The notes below the pieces were generated by a model. That model did no database searches. It saw only the letters and a list, made by a program, of their open reading frames with translations, and was not told the origin of the DNA. A stretch of DNA of 64,000 bases from Pseudobutyrivibrio sp. (lineage in GTDB: Bacteria; Bacillota; Clostridia; Lachnospirales; Lachnospiraceae): the NCBI RefSeq assembly GCF_015057185.1, contig NZ_SVEV01000002.1, forward strand, positions 88,577-152,576, given 5' to 3'. A program made the position numbers and the translations under genes. Position 1 is the first letter of the stretch. Every line of letters starts with the position of its first letter. Shown here piece after piece: positions 56,952-64,000 of this stretch.

Positions 56952-57152
56952 ATGGATGTAATGGTATCAGTTAAAAATGATAAGGAAATTGCTATTGAGT
57001 ATGTTGATTTGTATATGTCACTTCGAGCAGCTCTACGGGATGGTAAGATAGAAACCACTGATGTGGAAGAGTATCTGGCATACAAAGAACGTATGCTTCC
57101 AAAGAAAGCCAAGAAGTTGGCGCAGGAAATGATTTTGAATATTAAAGAGTGA
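56952..57152 (+). CDS. Small hypothetical protein, 66 residues
   Basis: GGAGGG seven bases before ATG 56952 supports translation. The product is helical and charged (YVDLYMSLRAALRDGKIET and ERMLPKKAKKLAQEM). No family is recognised. It stands alone before a terminator. Confidence 0.6.
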   Translation: MDVMVSVKNDKEIAIEYVDLYMSLRAALRDGKIETTDVEEYLAYKERMLPKKAKKLAQEMILNIKE

Positions 57153-57198
57153 ATGTAAGCTGTTCTTTTGCTATTTGCTCTCTATGAAAAATAGAGAA

Positions 57199-57233
57199 AT
57201 GCCCTTATCCTTTAAAACAAAGGAGAAGGGCAT
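57199..57233. terminator. Bidirectional terminator
   Basis: ATGCCCTTATCCTTT pairs with AAAGGAGAAGGGCAT (15 bp with one mismatch), then TTTTT on the plus strand. It separates the small gene from the DeoR regulator. Confidence 0.85.
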
Positions 57234-57243
57234 TTTTGCTATA

Positions 57244-58047
57244 CTATACAACCAATAAATTTAATCCAATACTATCGGCATTTTCTTTTATTGAGCTATC
57301 TATACCACTATCAGTTATAATAGTAAAATCCGTAGATATAGGACATACAACAGATAGATAACTATTCTCAAATTTTGTATGGTCTGCAAGTACAAATAGA
57401 CTTTTTGATGAGCTAATGATAGCTCTTTTTATTTGCATTTGTGGAGTGGCTATAGATGTTAAACCTACATCAAAATTGATACTGTGCACTCCTATAAAAC
57501 CTTTATCTACATGGAAAGATTGTATAGTTTCAATAGCGGAATCACCCAAAGTTGCAGCTAAATGTCCGCTGTTTTGACCACCAACATATCCGCCAACTAC
57601 ATGTAGTTCAACGTGTGGAGCATTGGTAAGTTCATATGCGGAAGCAATGCCATTTGTAACCACGACAATCTTTTTTTCAGGATGTGCCAAGATACATAGT
57701 GATAAGTAGTAACTAGTTGATGAATCATCTAATAGAATGGTATCTCCTGAATTTATATACTCAAATGCAGTCTTAGTAATTCTTTGTTTTTCAGCAACAA
57801 ATTTTGAAATTGTTTTAGTTTCCAGTAATGGTGTTTCTACCGCATCTATAGCCACAGCACCACCGTGAGTACGCTTCAATAGCCCAGCAGTAGCCAACTC
57901 TCTGATATCAGTCCTTATAGTGACTTCAGAACAATTAAACTTTTCACTTAAAGCAGAGGTTTTTACAAAACCGTCAGTTTTAATATCCTCGAGTATTTGA
58001 CGTCTTCTATTCTGTGTGTTTTGGAATGCAATAGCCCCGTTTGCCAT
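57244..58047 (-). CDS. DeoR-family transcriptional regulator
   Basis: AAGGGGAG precedes ATG 58047. The 267-residue protein has an N-terminal DeoR HTH (RRRQILEDIKTDGFVKTSAL and SEVTIRTDIRELATAGLLKRTHGGA) and a C-terminal sugar-phosphate sensor domain (about 85-240) with TILLDDSSTSYYL and VVVTNGIASAYEL. It is divergent from the acid-sugar operon, whose leader region carries repeated GAAAGCAAA boxes; it probably represses that operon until a phosphorylated intermediate binds. Confidence 0.92.
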   Translation of the reverse strand: MANGAIAFQNTQNRRRQILEDIKTDGFVKTSALSEKFNCSEVTIRTDIRELATAGLLKRTHGGAVAIDAVETPLLETKTISKFVAEKQRITKTAFEYINSGDTILLDDSSTSYYLSLCILAHPEKKIVVVTNGIASAYELTNAPHVELHVVGGYVGGQNSGHLAATLGDSAIETIQSFHVDKGFIGVHSINFDVGLTSIATPQMQIKRAIISSSKSLFVLADHTKFENSYLSVVCPISTDFTIITDSGIDSSIKENADSIGLNLLVV

Positions 58048-58117
58048 TTCTTTAATCTCCCCTTCGAAATCAATTAATAATCATTTATACTAAATATAAT
58101 TATAACTAAAAGTGAAA

Positions 58118-58307
58118 TGAAAGCAAACTTTTAGAAAACGAAAATAAAAAATGTGCATTTCGTACAAATGAATGAAGCCCGAAATGTTAGATGTATCTAA
58201 AGATTTATTAGCCTATAAAAATATTATTGAAAACAAAAGTAAAAAGATGTAAATTGAAAACAAGCAAAAGCTAAAACAACGGTACCGAAAGCAAAACGAA
58301 AGCAAAA
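58118..58307 (+). promoter_or_regulatory. Array of CGAAAGCAAAA-type boxes
   Basis: Perfect tandem 11-bp repeats CGAAAGCAAAA lie at 58286-58296 and 58297-58307, directly before the ribosome site of pdxA2. Looser copies in the same direction stand near 58119, 58139, 58229 and 58255. DeoR-family regulators often bind such direct repeats one helical turn apart. Confidence 0.7.
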
Positions 58308-58321
58308 AGGAGAAATCAGTT

Positions 58322-59383
58322 ATGAATATTAGTTATAAACCCATAACTGCTTTGACGATGGGGGATCCAGCTGGAATTGGACCTGAGATATGTTTAGGGA
58401 CAATGTTGGATAAGGAAATTCATAATGTTTGCAGACCTTTTATCATAGGTAGCATTGCTATCTTAGATAGAGCAGCTAAGGTCTTAAACAAGCAGGTTGA
58501 ATTTAGAAAGATTGACTCACCTAAAGAAGCTAGATATGACTACGGCACAATAGATGTATTGGAGACAGGGGATTACGATACTGATTCCATCAAGTGGGGA
58601 GAGGTTCAAGAGCTGGCTGGCAGGATGGCTTATGATTTTATACTTAAGTCAATCGAGCTTGGAATGGCAAAAGAAGTTGATGCAGTTTCAACAGCACCAA
58701 TTCATAAGCAGGCTATAAAGCTTATTGGTGTTAAAGAACCAGGGCATACAGAAATCTATCAGCATAAAACAAATTCTGAGTATGCATTAACAATGTTCTC
58801 TTGTCACAAGTTAAGAGTATTCTTTGTTAGTCGTCACATGTCTCTAATGGATGCATGTAAGTTTGCATCAAAGGATGAGATTCTAAAGGACGTAAGATAT
58901 ATCGATAAGGAATTAAGAAACGTAGGCATCTCAGACCCTATAATTGCAGTAGCTGGATTAAACCCACACAATGGTGACAATGGTTTGTTTGGTACAGAGG
59001 AGATTACAGATATAGGACCTGCAGTTGAAGCTGCAAAGGAACTTGGAATCAATTGTATTGGCCCTTGTCCAGCAGACTCAGTCTTTAACATCGGTAAATC
59101 AGGAAAGTTTGATGCAATTCTTTCTTTATATCATGATCAGGGACACATCGCATGTAAGACATTAGACTTTGAGAAATCAGTTACCTTAACATTTGGCTTA
59201 CCATTCATTAGAAGCTCAGTAGATCATGGAACTGCATTTGATATTGCAGGAAAAGGAATTGCAGGAAGCATTTCAATGATTGAATCAACAAAGGTTGTTT
59301 CTGAATACGCTGCAAAACAGCATGAGAAAATTATTCAGAATGAAACAGAGAACAAGAAAGAAAATGTAAAGAAATTGGCATAG
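58322..59383 (+). CDS. pdxA2: PdxA2-type 4-phospho-D-threonate/erythronate dehydrogenase
   Basis: AAAAAGGAG precedes ATG 58322. The 353-residue protein has the PdxA motifs TMGDPAGIGPEI, HKQAIKLIG, PGHTEIYQ, VAGLNPHNGDNG and YHDQGHIACK with the metal-binding His residues. Linked to a DUF1537 kinase, the PdxA2 subgroup oxidises and decarboxylates 4-phospho-D-threonate or -erythronate to dihydroxyacetone phosphate (established for the family), rather than making vitamin B6. Confidence 0.9.
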   Translation: MNISYKPITALTMGDPAGIGPEICLGTMLDKEIHNVCRPFIIGSIAILDRAAKVLNKQVEFRKIDSPKEARYDYGTIDVLETGDYDTDSIKWGEVQELAGRMAYDFILKSIELGMAKEVDAVSTAPIHKQAIKLIGVKEPGHTEIYQHKTNSEYALTMFSCHKLRVFFVSRHMSLMDACKFASKDEILKDVRYIDKELRNVGISDPIIAVAGLNPHNGDNGLFGTEEITDIGPAVEAAKELGINCIGPCPADSVFNIGKSGKFDAILSLYHDQGHIACKTLDFEKSVTLTFGLPFIRSSVDHGTAFDIAGKGIAGSISMIESTKVVSEYAAKQHEKIIQNETENKKENVKKLA

Positions 59384-59406
59384 ATAATATTTGGGAGGAG
59401 AAGGTT

Positions 59407-60777
59407 ATGCCTATATTGGGAGGAGTAGCAGATGATTTAACAGGTGCAACAACTACGGGGGTATTGTTGGCCAGATCTGATGCTAGAACAGCGGTTTTCT
59501 TCAATGAGGAAGCTGCACTGAATTCAAACTCAACAAGTGAACTTGATGCAATAATGATATCAAGTAATAGTCGTCCACTTCCAGCAAATGAAGCCTACAG
59601 CAAAGTTAAAGATGCAACACAAGCACTCATAAACATGGGAGTGAAATATTTCCAAAAAAGGATAGATACAACATGCAGAGGTGGAATTGGAGTAGAGATT
59701 GATGCAATGCTTGATTTACTACCAGACACAATAGCTGTTGTAGTTCCTACAATGCCTCAGTCAAGGCGAATAATGGTAGGAGGCTATTCGGTTATAGATG
59801 GAGTTGCGCTGATTAATACAGCTGTGGCGCAGGATGTAAGAACTCCTGTGAAAGAGAACTACATTCCTGATTTAATTGCATCTCAGACTAGAAGGAAAGT
59901 CGGTAATGTAGAGCTTAATCTCGTATTAAGAGGAAAAGAGTGCGTAAGAGATGCAATTACTACAGAAGTTAATAAAGGGGCACAGATAGTAATTGTTGAT
60001 GCTATTACAATAGATGACGTTGATACTATTGCTAAGGCTTGCCTTGAGCTCAAGAAAAATGTGTTAGCTGTTGACCCAGGACCATTTACAGCAAAACTAG
60101 CATTTAATAGGAATATTATTTCAAATGAGAAGGCAAATATACCAAATACATCATCTGATGTTGATGGTAAGACGGTTTTAGTAGCTGCTGGTTCAGCTAC
60201 TCCAGTCACTAAGAGGCAAATGGAAGTTCTTATGGAAGATGACAGAAACGTAAGAATATCTGTCGACGCTTTATCTTTGGTGGACGGTGGACAAAAAGCT
60301 GTTGAGGAATCAAAAAAGGCAATAGAAAAAGCTTTATGGTACTTAAGGTCAAAAGAGCAGCCAAGGGCTATTCTCATTGAAACTGCTTTACATGGAGAAT
60401 TATTAGATTTAGATGCTGAAGATAAAAAACATCATTATCCACAAGGGATGAGCGCGGATAGAATAAATGCTGCTTTAGGATATATGGTGGGACAAATCTT
60501 AGATAAAGAATCTAATAAAATTGCTGGGATTTATACAACTGGTGGGGATACCCAAGTCAATGTATGTAAACAACTCAATGTTGAAAGTCTAGAGGTACTT
60601 GATTATGTAATTCCACAGGCAGATATTTCACGATTGACCGGAAAATATGCAGGAATGCCTATAGTCGGAAAAGGGGGGCTGACTGGCACAGACACAACTG
60701 CTGTAGAAATCGTAGAAAGACTGTTTTGTGAATATGGAAGAGTAAATGAAGTGAAAAAGGAGAAGGAGGCTGTTTAA
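59407..60777 (+). CDS. dtnK: Four-carbon acid sugar kinase (DUF1537)
   Basis: GGGAGGAGAAGG precedes ATG 59407. The 456-residue protein has an N-terminal substrate domain (VADDLTGATTTGVLLA, KRIDTTCRGGIG) and a C-terminal nucleotide domain (TTGGDTQVNVC, GKGGLTGT). DUF1537 kinases phosphorylate D-threonate, D-erythronate or L-threonate at O4. Because no dehydrogenase for erythronate (DenD-like) is in the operon, D-threonate is the simplest guess. The stop touches the next start directly. Confidence 0.88.
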   Translation: MPILGGVADDLTGATTTGVLLARSDARTAVFFNEEAALNSNSTSELDAIMISSNSRPLPANEAYSKVKDATQALINMGVKYFQKRIDTTCRGGIGVEIDAMLDLLPDTIAVVVPTMPQSRRIMVGGYSVIDGVALINTAVAQDVRTPVKENYIPDLIASQTRRKVGNVELNLVLRGKECVRDAITTEVNKGAQIVIVDAITIDDVDTIAKACLELKKNVLAVDPGPFTAKLAFNRNIISNEKANIPNTSSDVDGKTVLVAAGSATPVTKRQMEVLMEDDRNVRISVDALSLVDGGQKAVEESKKAIEKALWYLRSKEQPRAILIETALHGELLDLDAEDKKHHYPQGMSADRINAALGYMVGQILDKESNKIAGIYTTGGDTQVNVCKQLNVESLEVLDYVIPQADISRLTGKYAGMPIVGKGGLTGTDTTAVEIVERLFCEYGRVNEVKKEKEAV

Positions 60778-61839
60778 ATGGAAGAGAATAATAAGAAAAA
60801 AGATGGTTTAGATTTAGATTTGCTAAATAAGATGGCAAAGCTACCAGGTGGACTAGTAATCATCCCATTACTCATCGCAGTAGCGTTGGCAACGTTTTGC
60901 CCACAGGTTTTCCAAATCGGCGGATATGTTACAGCATTGTTCTATGAAGGTAATGCTGCAATGATGGGATTCTTCCTTATCATCTGCGGTTCTGCAATCA
61001 ACATTAAACAGGTTGGAATGCCTCTTTATAAGGGCGTTTCCCTTACAGCAATGAAGTTTATTCTTGGCGTAGCATTTGGTTATGCGGTCTCTGCAATCTG
61101 TGGACCTGCTGGATTCTTGGGATTGGCACCATTTGTAATTATTGCAGCATTAACAAACTCTAATGGATCCCTTTATATTTCATTATCTTCTCAGTTTGGT
61201 AATGCATCAGACACAGGTGCTATTTCAATTCTTTCACTTAACGATGGTCCGTTCTTTACACTTGTCGCACTTGGAGCTACTGGGCTTGCTACAATTCCAT
61301 TTAAGAGTTTTGTCGCAGTTTTAGTTCCACTTCTTATTGGTTTTGTTTGGGGAAATATTGATAAGCATTTTAGAGAAGTGTGTAAGCATGCACAGCCAAT
61401 TGTTACATTCTTTATGACAATTTCAATTGGCTCAAAGACAGATGTCTCAACACTTATTAAAGCTGGATTATCAGGTATCGTACTTGGTCTTCTTTCAGCA
61501 GCAACAGCAGTTATTTTCTTCTTTGTATTCAACATTCTTTTACCAAAGAAGGAAAGAAATGCAATGGGTGCTGCAGTTGGTACAACAGCATTAAATTCTG
61601 CTCAGACACCTGCAGCTGTAGGCGAAGCAGATCCATCAATGGCAGGATATGTTGATGTTGCTACAGCACAGTGTGCAACAGCTTCTGTAATCACATTATT
61701 CTTATGTCCATTTATTGTTGCAGCTTTTGATAAGTACATGCGTAAACATAAGAAAGGTATTTATTCAGAAGAAGGATGGGCTTGTGAATCTGTAGGAGCC
61801 GTATCAGAGGCTTCTTCAGAAAAACAAATGGTAGGATAA
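60778..61839 (+). CDS. KdgT-family acid-sugar permease
   Basis: The 353-residue membrane protein has about ten segments and motifs of 2-keto-3-deoxygluconate permeases: LPGGLVIIPLLIAVALATFCPQ, FFLIICGSAINIKQVG, ALTNSNGSLYISL and AVGTTALNSAQTPAAVGEAD. In this operon it should take up the four-carbon acid sugar. It starts one base after the kinase stop. Confidence 0.88.
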   Translation: MEENNKKKDGLDLDLLNKMAKLPGGLVIIPLLIAVALATFCPQVFQIGGYVTALFYEGNAAMMGFFLIICGSAINIKQVGMPLYKGVSLTAMKFILGVAFGYAVSAICGPAGFLGLAPFVIIAALTNSNGSLYISLSSQFGNASDTGAISILSLNDGPFFTLVALGATGLATIPFKSFVAVLVPLLIGFVWGNIDKHFREVCKHAQPIVTFFMTISIGSKTDVSTLIKAGLSGIVLGLLSAATAVIFFFVFNILLPKKERNAMGAAVGTTALNSAQTPAAVGEADPSMAGYVDVATAQCATASVITLFLCPFIVAAFDKYMRKHKKGIYSEEGWACESVGAVSEASSEKQMVG

Positions 61840-61848
61840 ATATAAATA

Positions 61849-61885
61849 GCTGGTCCATCTAAACTCCATTGGACCAGCATTTTTT
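61849..61885 (+). terminator. Internal terminator between permease and isomerase genes
   Basis: GCTGGTCCA (61849-61857) pairs perfectly with TGGACCAGC (61870-61878), then A and six T. Only about 30 bases follow before the tpiA-like start, so expression of the last three genes is probably reduced relative to the first three unless it has its own promoter. Confidence 0.85.
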
Positions 61886-61915
61886 AGGCAAAAAATCGGC
61901 GAAGGACGGGCAAAA

Positions 61916-62683
61916 ATGGCTAAAAAATTGTATTTTGGTTCAAATTTAAAAATGTATAAAACGATTGAAGAAACAAACGAGTTTCTAAATCGACTTATTG
62001 AAAATACAAAAGATATTTCTAGAGAAGAGATAGAACTATTTATTATCCCTTCTTATCTATCATTACCTAGTACAAAAAAGATAGATAAAAAATTATGTAA
62101 AATTGGTGCCCAAAACATGTGTTGGGAAGAGCAGGGGCAATTTACTGGAGAAATATCGCCACTGATGCTTAAAGAAAATGATGTAGATTTGGTAATGATT
62201 GGGCACAGCGAGAGAAGACATGTATTTAAAGAAAGCGATTATGAGGAAAATCTAAAGGTAATTTCATCATTAGAGCATGGATTTACAACCTTACTATGTA
62301 TTGGCGAAACAGCTCAAGAAAAAGAATTTGATATTTGTGCAGAAATATTGAGAACTCAGCTTAAAATTGGATTGCATGGGGTGGATGATAAGCAATTATC
62401 AAAACTTTGGATTGCCTATGAACCAGTTTGGTCTATAGGAGTGAACGGTACTCCAGCCAAGCCCGAATATGCTGGACAAATGCATAGTGAGATTAGATCT
62501 TGTTTAATAGAACTTTTCGGTGAACGAGGAAATGACATTCCTGTTTTATATGGTGGTAGTGTCAATTATGAGAATTCGTCAGAATTGATTAAGCAACCAA
62601 ACGTAGATGGACTTTTTATAGGAAGGGCTGCATGGAACGCAGATAACTTTAATAAGATTATAAGAAATATAGTAGAGAAGTAG
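61916..62683 (+). CDS. TIM-family isomerase (triose- or erythrulose-phosphate)
   Basis: The 255-residue TIM barrel keeps the catalytic Lys in GSNLKMYK, His in IGHSERR, Glu in YEPVWSIG and the phosphate loop YGGSVNYEN. The first motif is unlike the usual GNWKMN of housekeeping TpiA. Close to an RpiB-family gene it resembles the LerI/DerI pair that changes L-erythrulose-1-P to D-erythrulose-4-P and D-erythrose-4-P. A spare triosephosphate isomerase for DHAP is equally possible. Confidence 0.85.
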   Translation: MAKKLYFGSNLKMYKTIEETNEFLNRLIENTKDISREEIELFIIPSYLSLPSTKKIDKKLCKIGAQNMCWEEQGQFTGEISPLMLKENDVDLVMIGHSERRHVFKESDYEENLKVISSLEHGFTTLLCIGETAQEKEFDICAEILRTQLKIGLHGVDDKQLSKLWIAYEPVWSIGVNGTPAKPEYAGQMHSEIRSCLIELFGERGNDIPVLYGGSVNYENSSELIKQPNVDGLFIGRAAWNADNFNKIIRNIVEK

Positions 62684-62694
62684 GAGGTATCGTT

Positions 62695-63138
62695 ATGAAG
62701 ATTGCTATGGGATGTGATCCAAATGCAGATGTATATATGCAGGAAATGGTAGAGTTTGTAAAAAGCTTAGGACATGAGGTAGAGGAATTTGGCAGTGATG
62801 ACCCAATCTATGCACACACTGCTGTAAGAGTTGCTAAAGCTGTTTCCTCAGGAAAATGTGATAGGGGTATTCTATTCTGTGGAACTGGAATTGGAGTAAT
62901 GCTTTCAGCTAATAAGGTTAAAGGCGCATATGCCGCAAACGTGACTAACGTATATTCAGCAAAAAGAGCATGCCTTTCTAATAATTGCAATATTATCACT
63001 TTGGGTAGTCAAGTTACTGGAGATATGGAAGGTAAAGAAATTATTAGTGCATACTTAGGATGCAATTATGTAAGAAATGACCGTTCGGGAATTAAGGTGG
63101 ATGCTATTATTGAGACAGAGCTTGCTTACATGAAATAG
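62695..63138 (+). CDS. RpiB/LacAB-family sugar-phosphate isomerase
   Basis: TAGGAGG precedes ATG 62695. The 147-residue protein has GCDPNADVYMQE, the catalytic Cys in GILFCGTGIGV and NNCNIITLGSQV, all typical of RpiB. Substrates of this family are ribose-5-P, allose-6-P, galactose-6-P or erythrulose-4-P. Context favours the last. Confidence 0.85.
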   Translation: MKIAMGCDPNADVYMQEMVEFVKSLGHEVEEFGSDDPIYAHTAVRVAKAVSSGKCDRGILFCGTGIGVMLSANKVKGAYAANVTNVYSAKRACLSNNCNIITLGSQVTGDMEGKEIISAYLGCNYVRNDRSGIKVDAIIETELAYMK

Positions 63139-63147
63139 GAGAAGAGG

Positions 63148-63804
63148 ATGAAACTATTTATAGATACTGGAAAAATTGAAGAAATCAAAAAGGCTAACGA
63201 GTTAGGTGTTATTTGTGGAGTTACAACAAACCCATCTCTTATAGCAAAGGAAGGAGGTCGCAGCCAAGAAGAAATATTAAAAGAGATTACATCAATAGTA
63301 GATGGACCAATTTCCGGTGAAGTAAAAGCTACAACTACTGATGCTGAGGGAATGATTAATGAAGGGCGAGAGATTGCGGCACTTCACCCAAACATGGTTG
63401 TTAAGATTCCTATGACTATAGAAGGATTAAAAGCTGTAAAAGTATTATCTGCTGAGGGGATAAAGACAAATGTTACCTTGATTTTTTCAGTAAATCAGGC
63501 AATATTGGCAGCTAATGCTGGGGCAAGTTATGTCTCACCATTTCTTGGTAGATTAGATGATATAAATATGCCAGGTATTGATCTTATAAGAGAAATAGCG
63601 GAAATCTTCGACATTTATGGATATGAGACTGAAATCATTGCTGCTTCCATTAGAAATCCTATGCATGTACATGATTCTGCATTGGCAGGAGCTGATATAG
63701 CAACAGTGCCATATAGTGTTATTAAAACCATGACAAAACACCCACTAACTACTGCTGGAATCGAGAAATTTCAAAAAGATTATATAGCCGTATTCGGAGA
63801 ATAG
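63148..63804 (+). CDS. TalC/FsaA-type transaldolase
   Basis: AGGAGAAGAGG precedes ATG 63148. The 218-residue protein has [29 protein letters not shown], the Schiff-base Lys in NMVVKIPMT and [15 protein letters not shown], as in short transaldolases and fructose-6-phosphate aldolases. With D-erythrose-4-P it would make sedoheptulose-7-P; with DHAP it could act as an aldolase. Last gene of the acid-sugar operon. Confidence 0.9.
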   Translation: MKLFIDTGKIEEIKKANELGVICGVTTNPSLIAKEGGRSQEEILKEITSIVDGPISGEVKATTTDAEGMINEGREIAALHPNMVVKIPMTIEGLKAVKVLSAEGIKTNVTLIFSVNQAILAANAGASYVSPFLGRLDDINMPGIDLIREIAEIFDIYGYETEIIAASIRNPMHVHDSALAGADIATVPYSVIKTMTKHPLTTAGIEKFQKDYIAVFGE

Positions 63805-63846
63805 AAAACAGAAATCCATTAAGTGGTTCCCCAATATTAGATAAGA

Positions 63847-63882
63847 TTAGCCAGAGATAATCCTCTGGCTAATCCTCTTTTT
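63847..63882 (+). terminator. Terminator after the acid-sugar operon
   Basis: TTAGCCAGAG pairs with CTCTGGCTAA, six-base loop, then TCCTCTTTTTC. Confidence 0.85.
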
Positions 63883-63892
63883 CTACAGTCTG

Positions 63893-63922
63893 AGTCTCTG
63901 GTTCATCCAGAGACTATTTTTT
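63893..63922 (+). terminator. Second terminator, insertion site of the intron
   Basis: AGTCTCTGG pairs with CCAGAGACT, loop TTCAT, then A and six T (63917-63922). The group II intron sequence begins only a few bases later. Confidence 0.85.
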
Positions 63923-63924
63923 AG

Positions 63925-64000
63925 GTTTGCGCGCCATGGGCGCGCTCTAACGGGTGAAAGTCCCGAACACGCCCAGATAGTGGGAAGTGTATAGCCGAAC
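63925..64000 (+). mobile_element. 5' end of a group II intron, cut by window edge
   Basis: After the T-run of a terminator comes a hairpin GCGCGCC-ATG-GGCGCGC (63929-63945), then AACGGGTGAAAGTCCCGAAC and GATAGTGGGAAGTGTATAGC. The GGTGAAAGTCC pattern and its surroundings are typical of domain I of bacterial group II introns. Insertion directly after a terminator stem is the known habit of class C introns. The exact 5' boundary (63924-63929) cannot be fixed by eye, and the reverse transcriptase gene must lie beyond the window. Confidence 0.72.

Overview
The window reads as chromosomal DNA of a low-GC Gram-positive anaerobe, most likely a Lachnospiraceae relative of Butyrivibrio, Pseudobutyrivibrio or Roseburia. 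The signs are AT-rich codons, strong AGGAGG-type ribosome binding sites, a Gram-positive Tad pilus locus without a secretin, a DUF5702 protein, many zinc-ribbon and TPR membrane proteins, and PTS-based sugar uptake. The assignment is an inference from gene content.

1-16961 is a Tad (type IVb pilus) locus fused to a Ser/Thr phospho-signalling set. It holds two membrane Hanks-type kinases (one carrying TPRs), a 44-aa single-pass membrane protein, TadZ, TadA/CpaF, TadB, TadC, an Flp pilin, two TadE-like pseudopilins flanking a large DUF5702 protein, an A24 prepilin peptidase, a TPR/WG-repeat protein, an FHA protein with a DUF6382-like N-terminus, and a PP2C phosphatase. All genes run in one direction with tight spacing. 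Kinases, phosphatase and FHA reader probably control pilus assembly or retraction.

17115-42507 is accessory. At least nine genes share a membrane anchor or lipobox followed by a short TPR block of the type 'LDLGxKYLxExNYDEAIAAY', but have different C-termini (OB-like, MORN-like, YD-like repeats, unknown). Within this array lie a GC-richer MATE transporter plus single-module NRPS (C-A-PCP-reductase) island, a HEPN/MNT toxin-antitoxin pair between two long direct repeats, a lone prepilin-peptidase N-domain gene, a chemoreceptor, a LacI-regulated membrane hydrolase, a DUF4015 glycosidase-like protein, and two homologous ~240-250-bp intergenic elements of unknown role.

42500-49996 is a peptidoglycan amino-sugar recycling locus: a GH3 NagZ-like lipoprotein, divergent nagBA and murR-murQ-murP-mupG, with an inverted repeat in the promoter of the regulator. 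50092-54527 is a beta-glucoside operon controlled by a BglG/LicT antiterminator with two RAT/terminator switches: licT, EIIBC, GH1, EIIA. 54789-57152 holds small metabolic genes and a decayed DJ-1 gene. 57244-63804 is a four-carbon acid-sugar operon: divergent DeoR regulator, PdxA2, DUF1537 kinase, KdgT-type permease, TIM-family and RpiB-family isomerases, and a TalC-type transaldolase. The window ends in the 5' part of a group II intron lying directly behind a rho-independent terminator.
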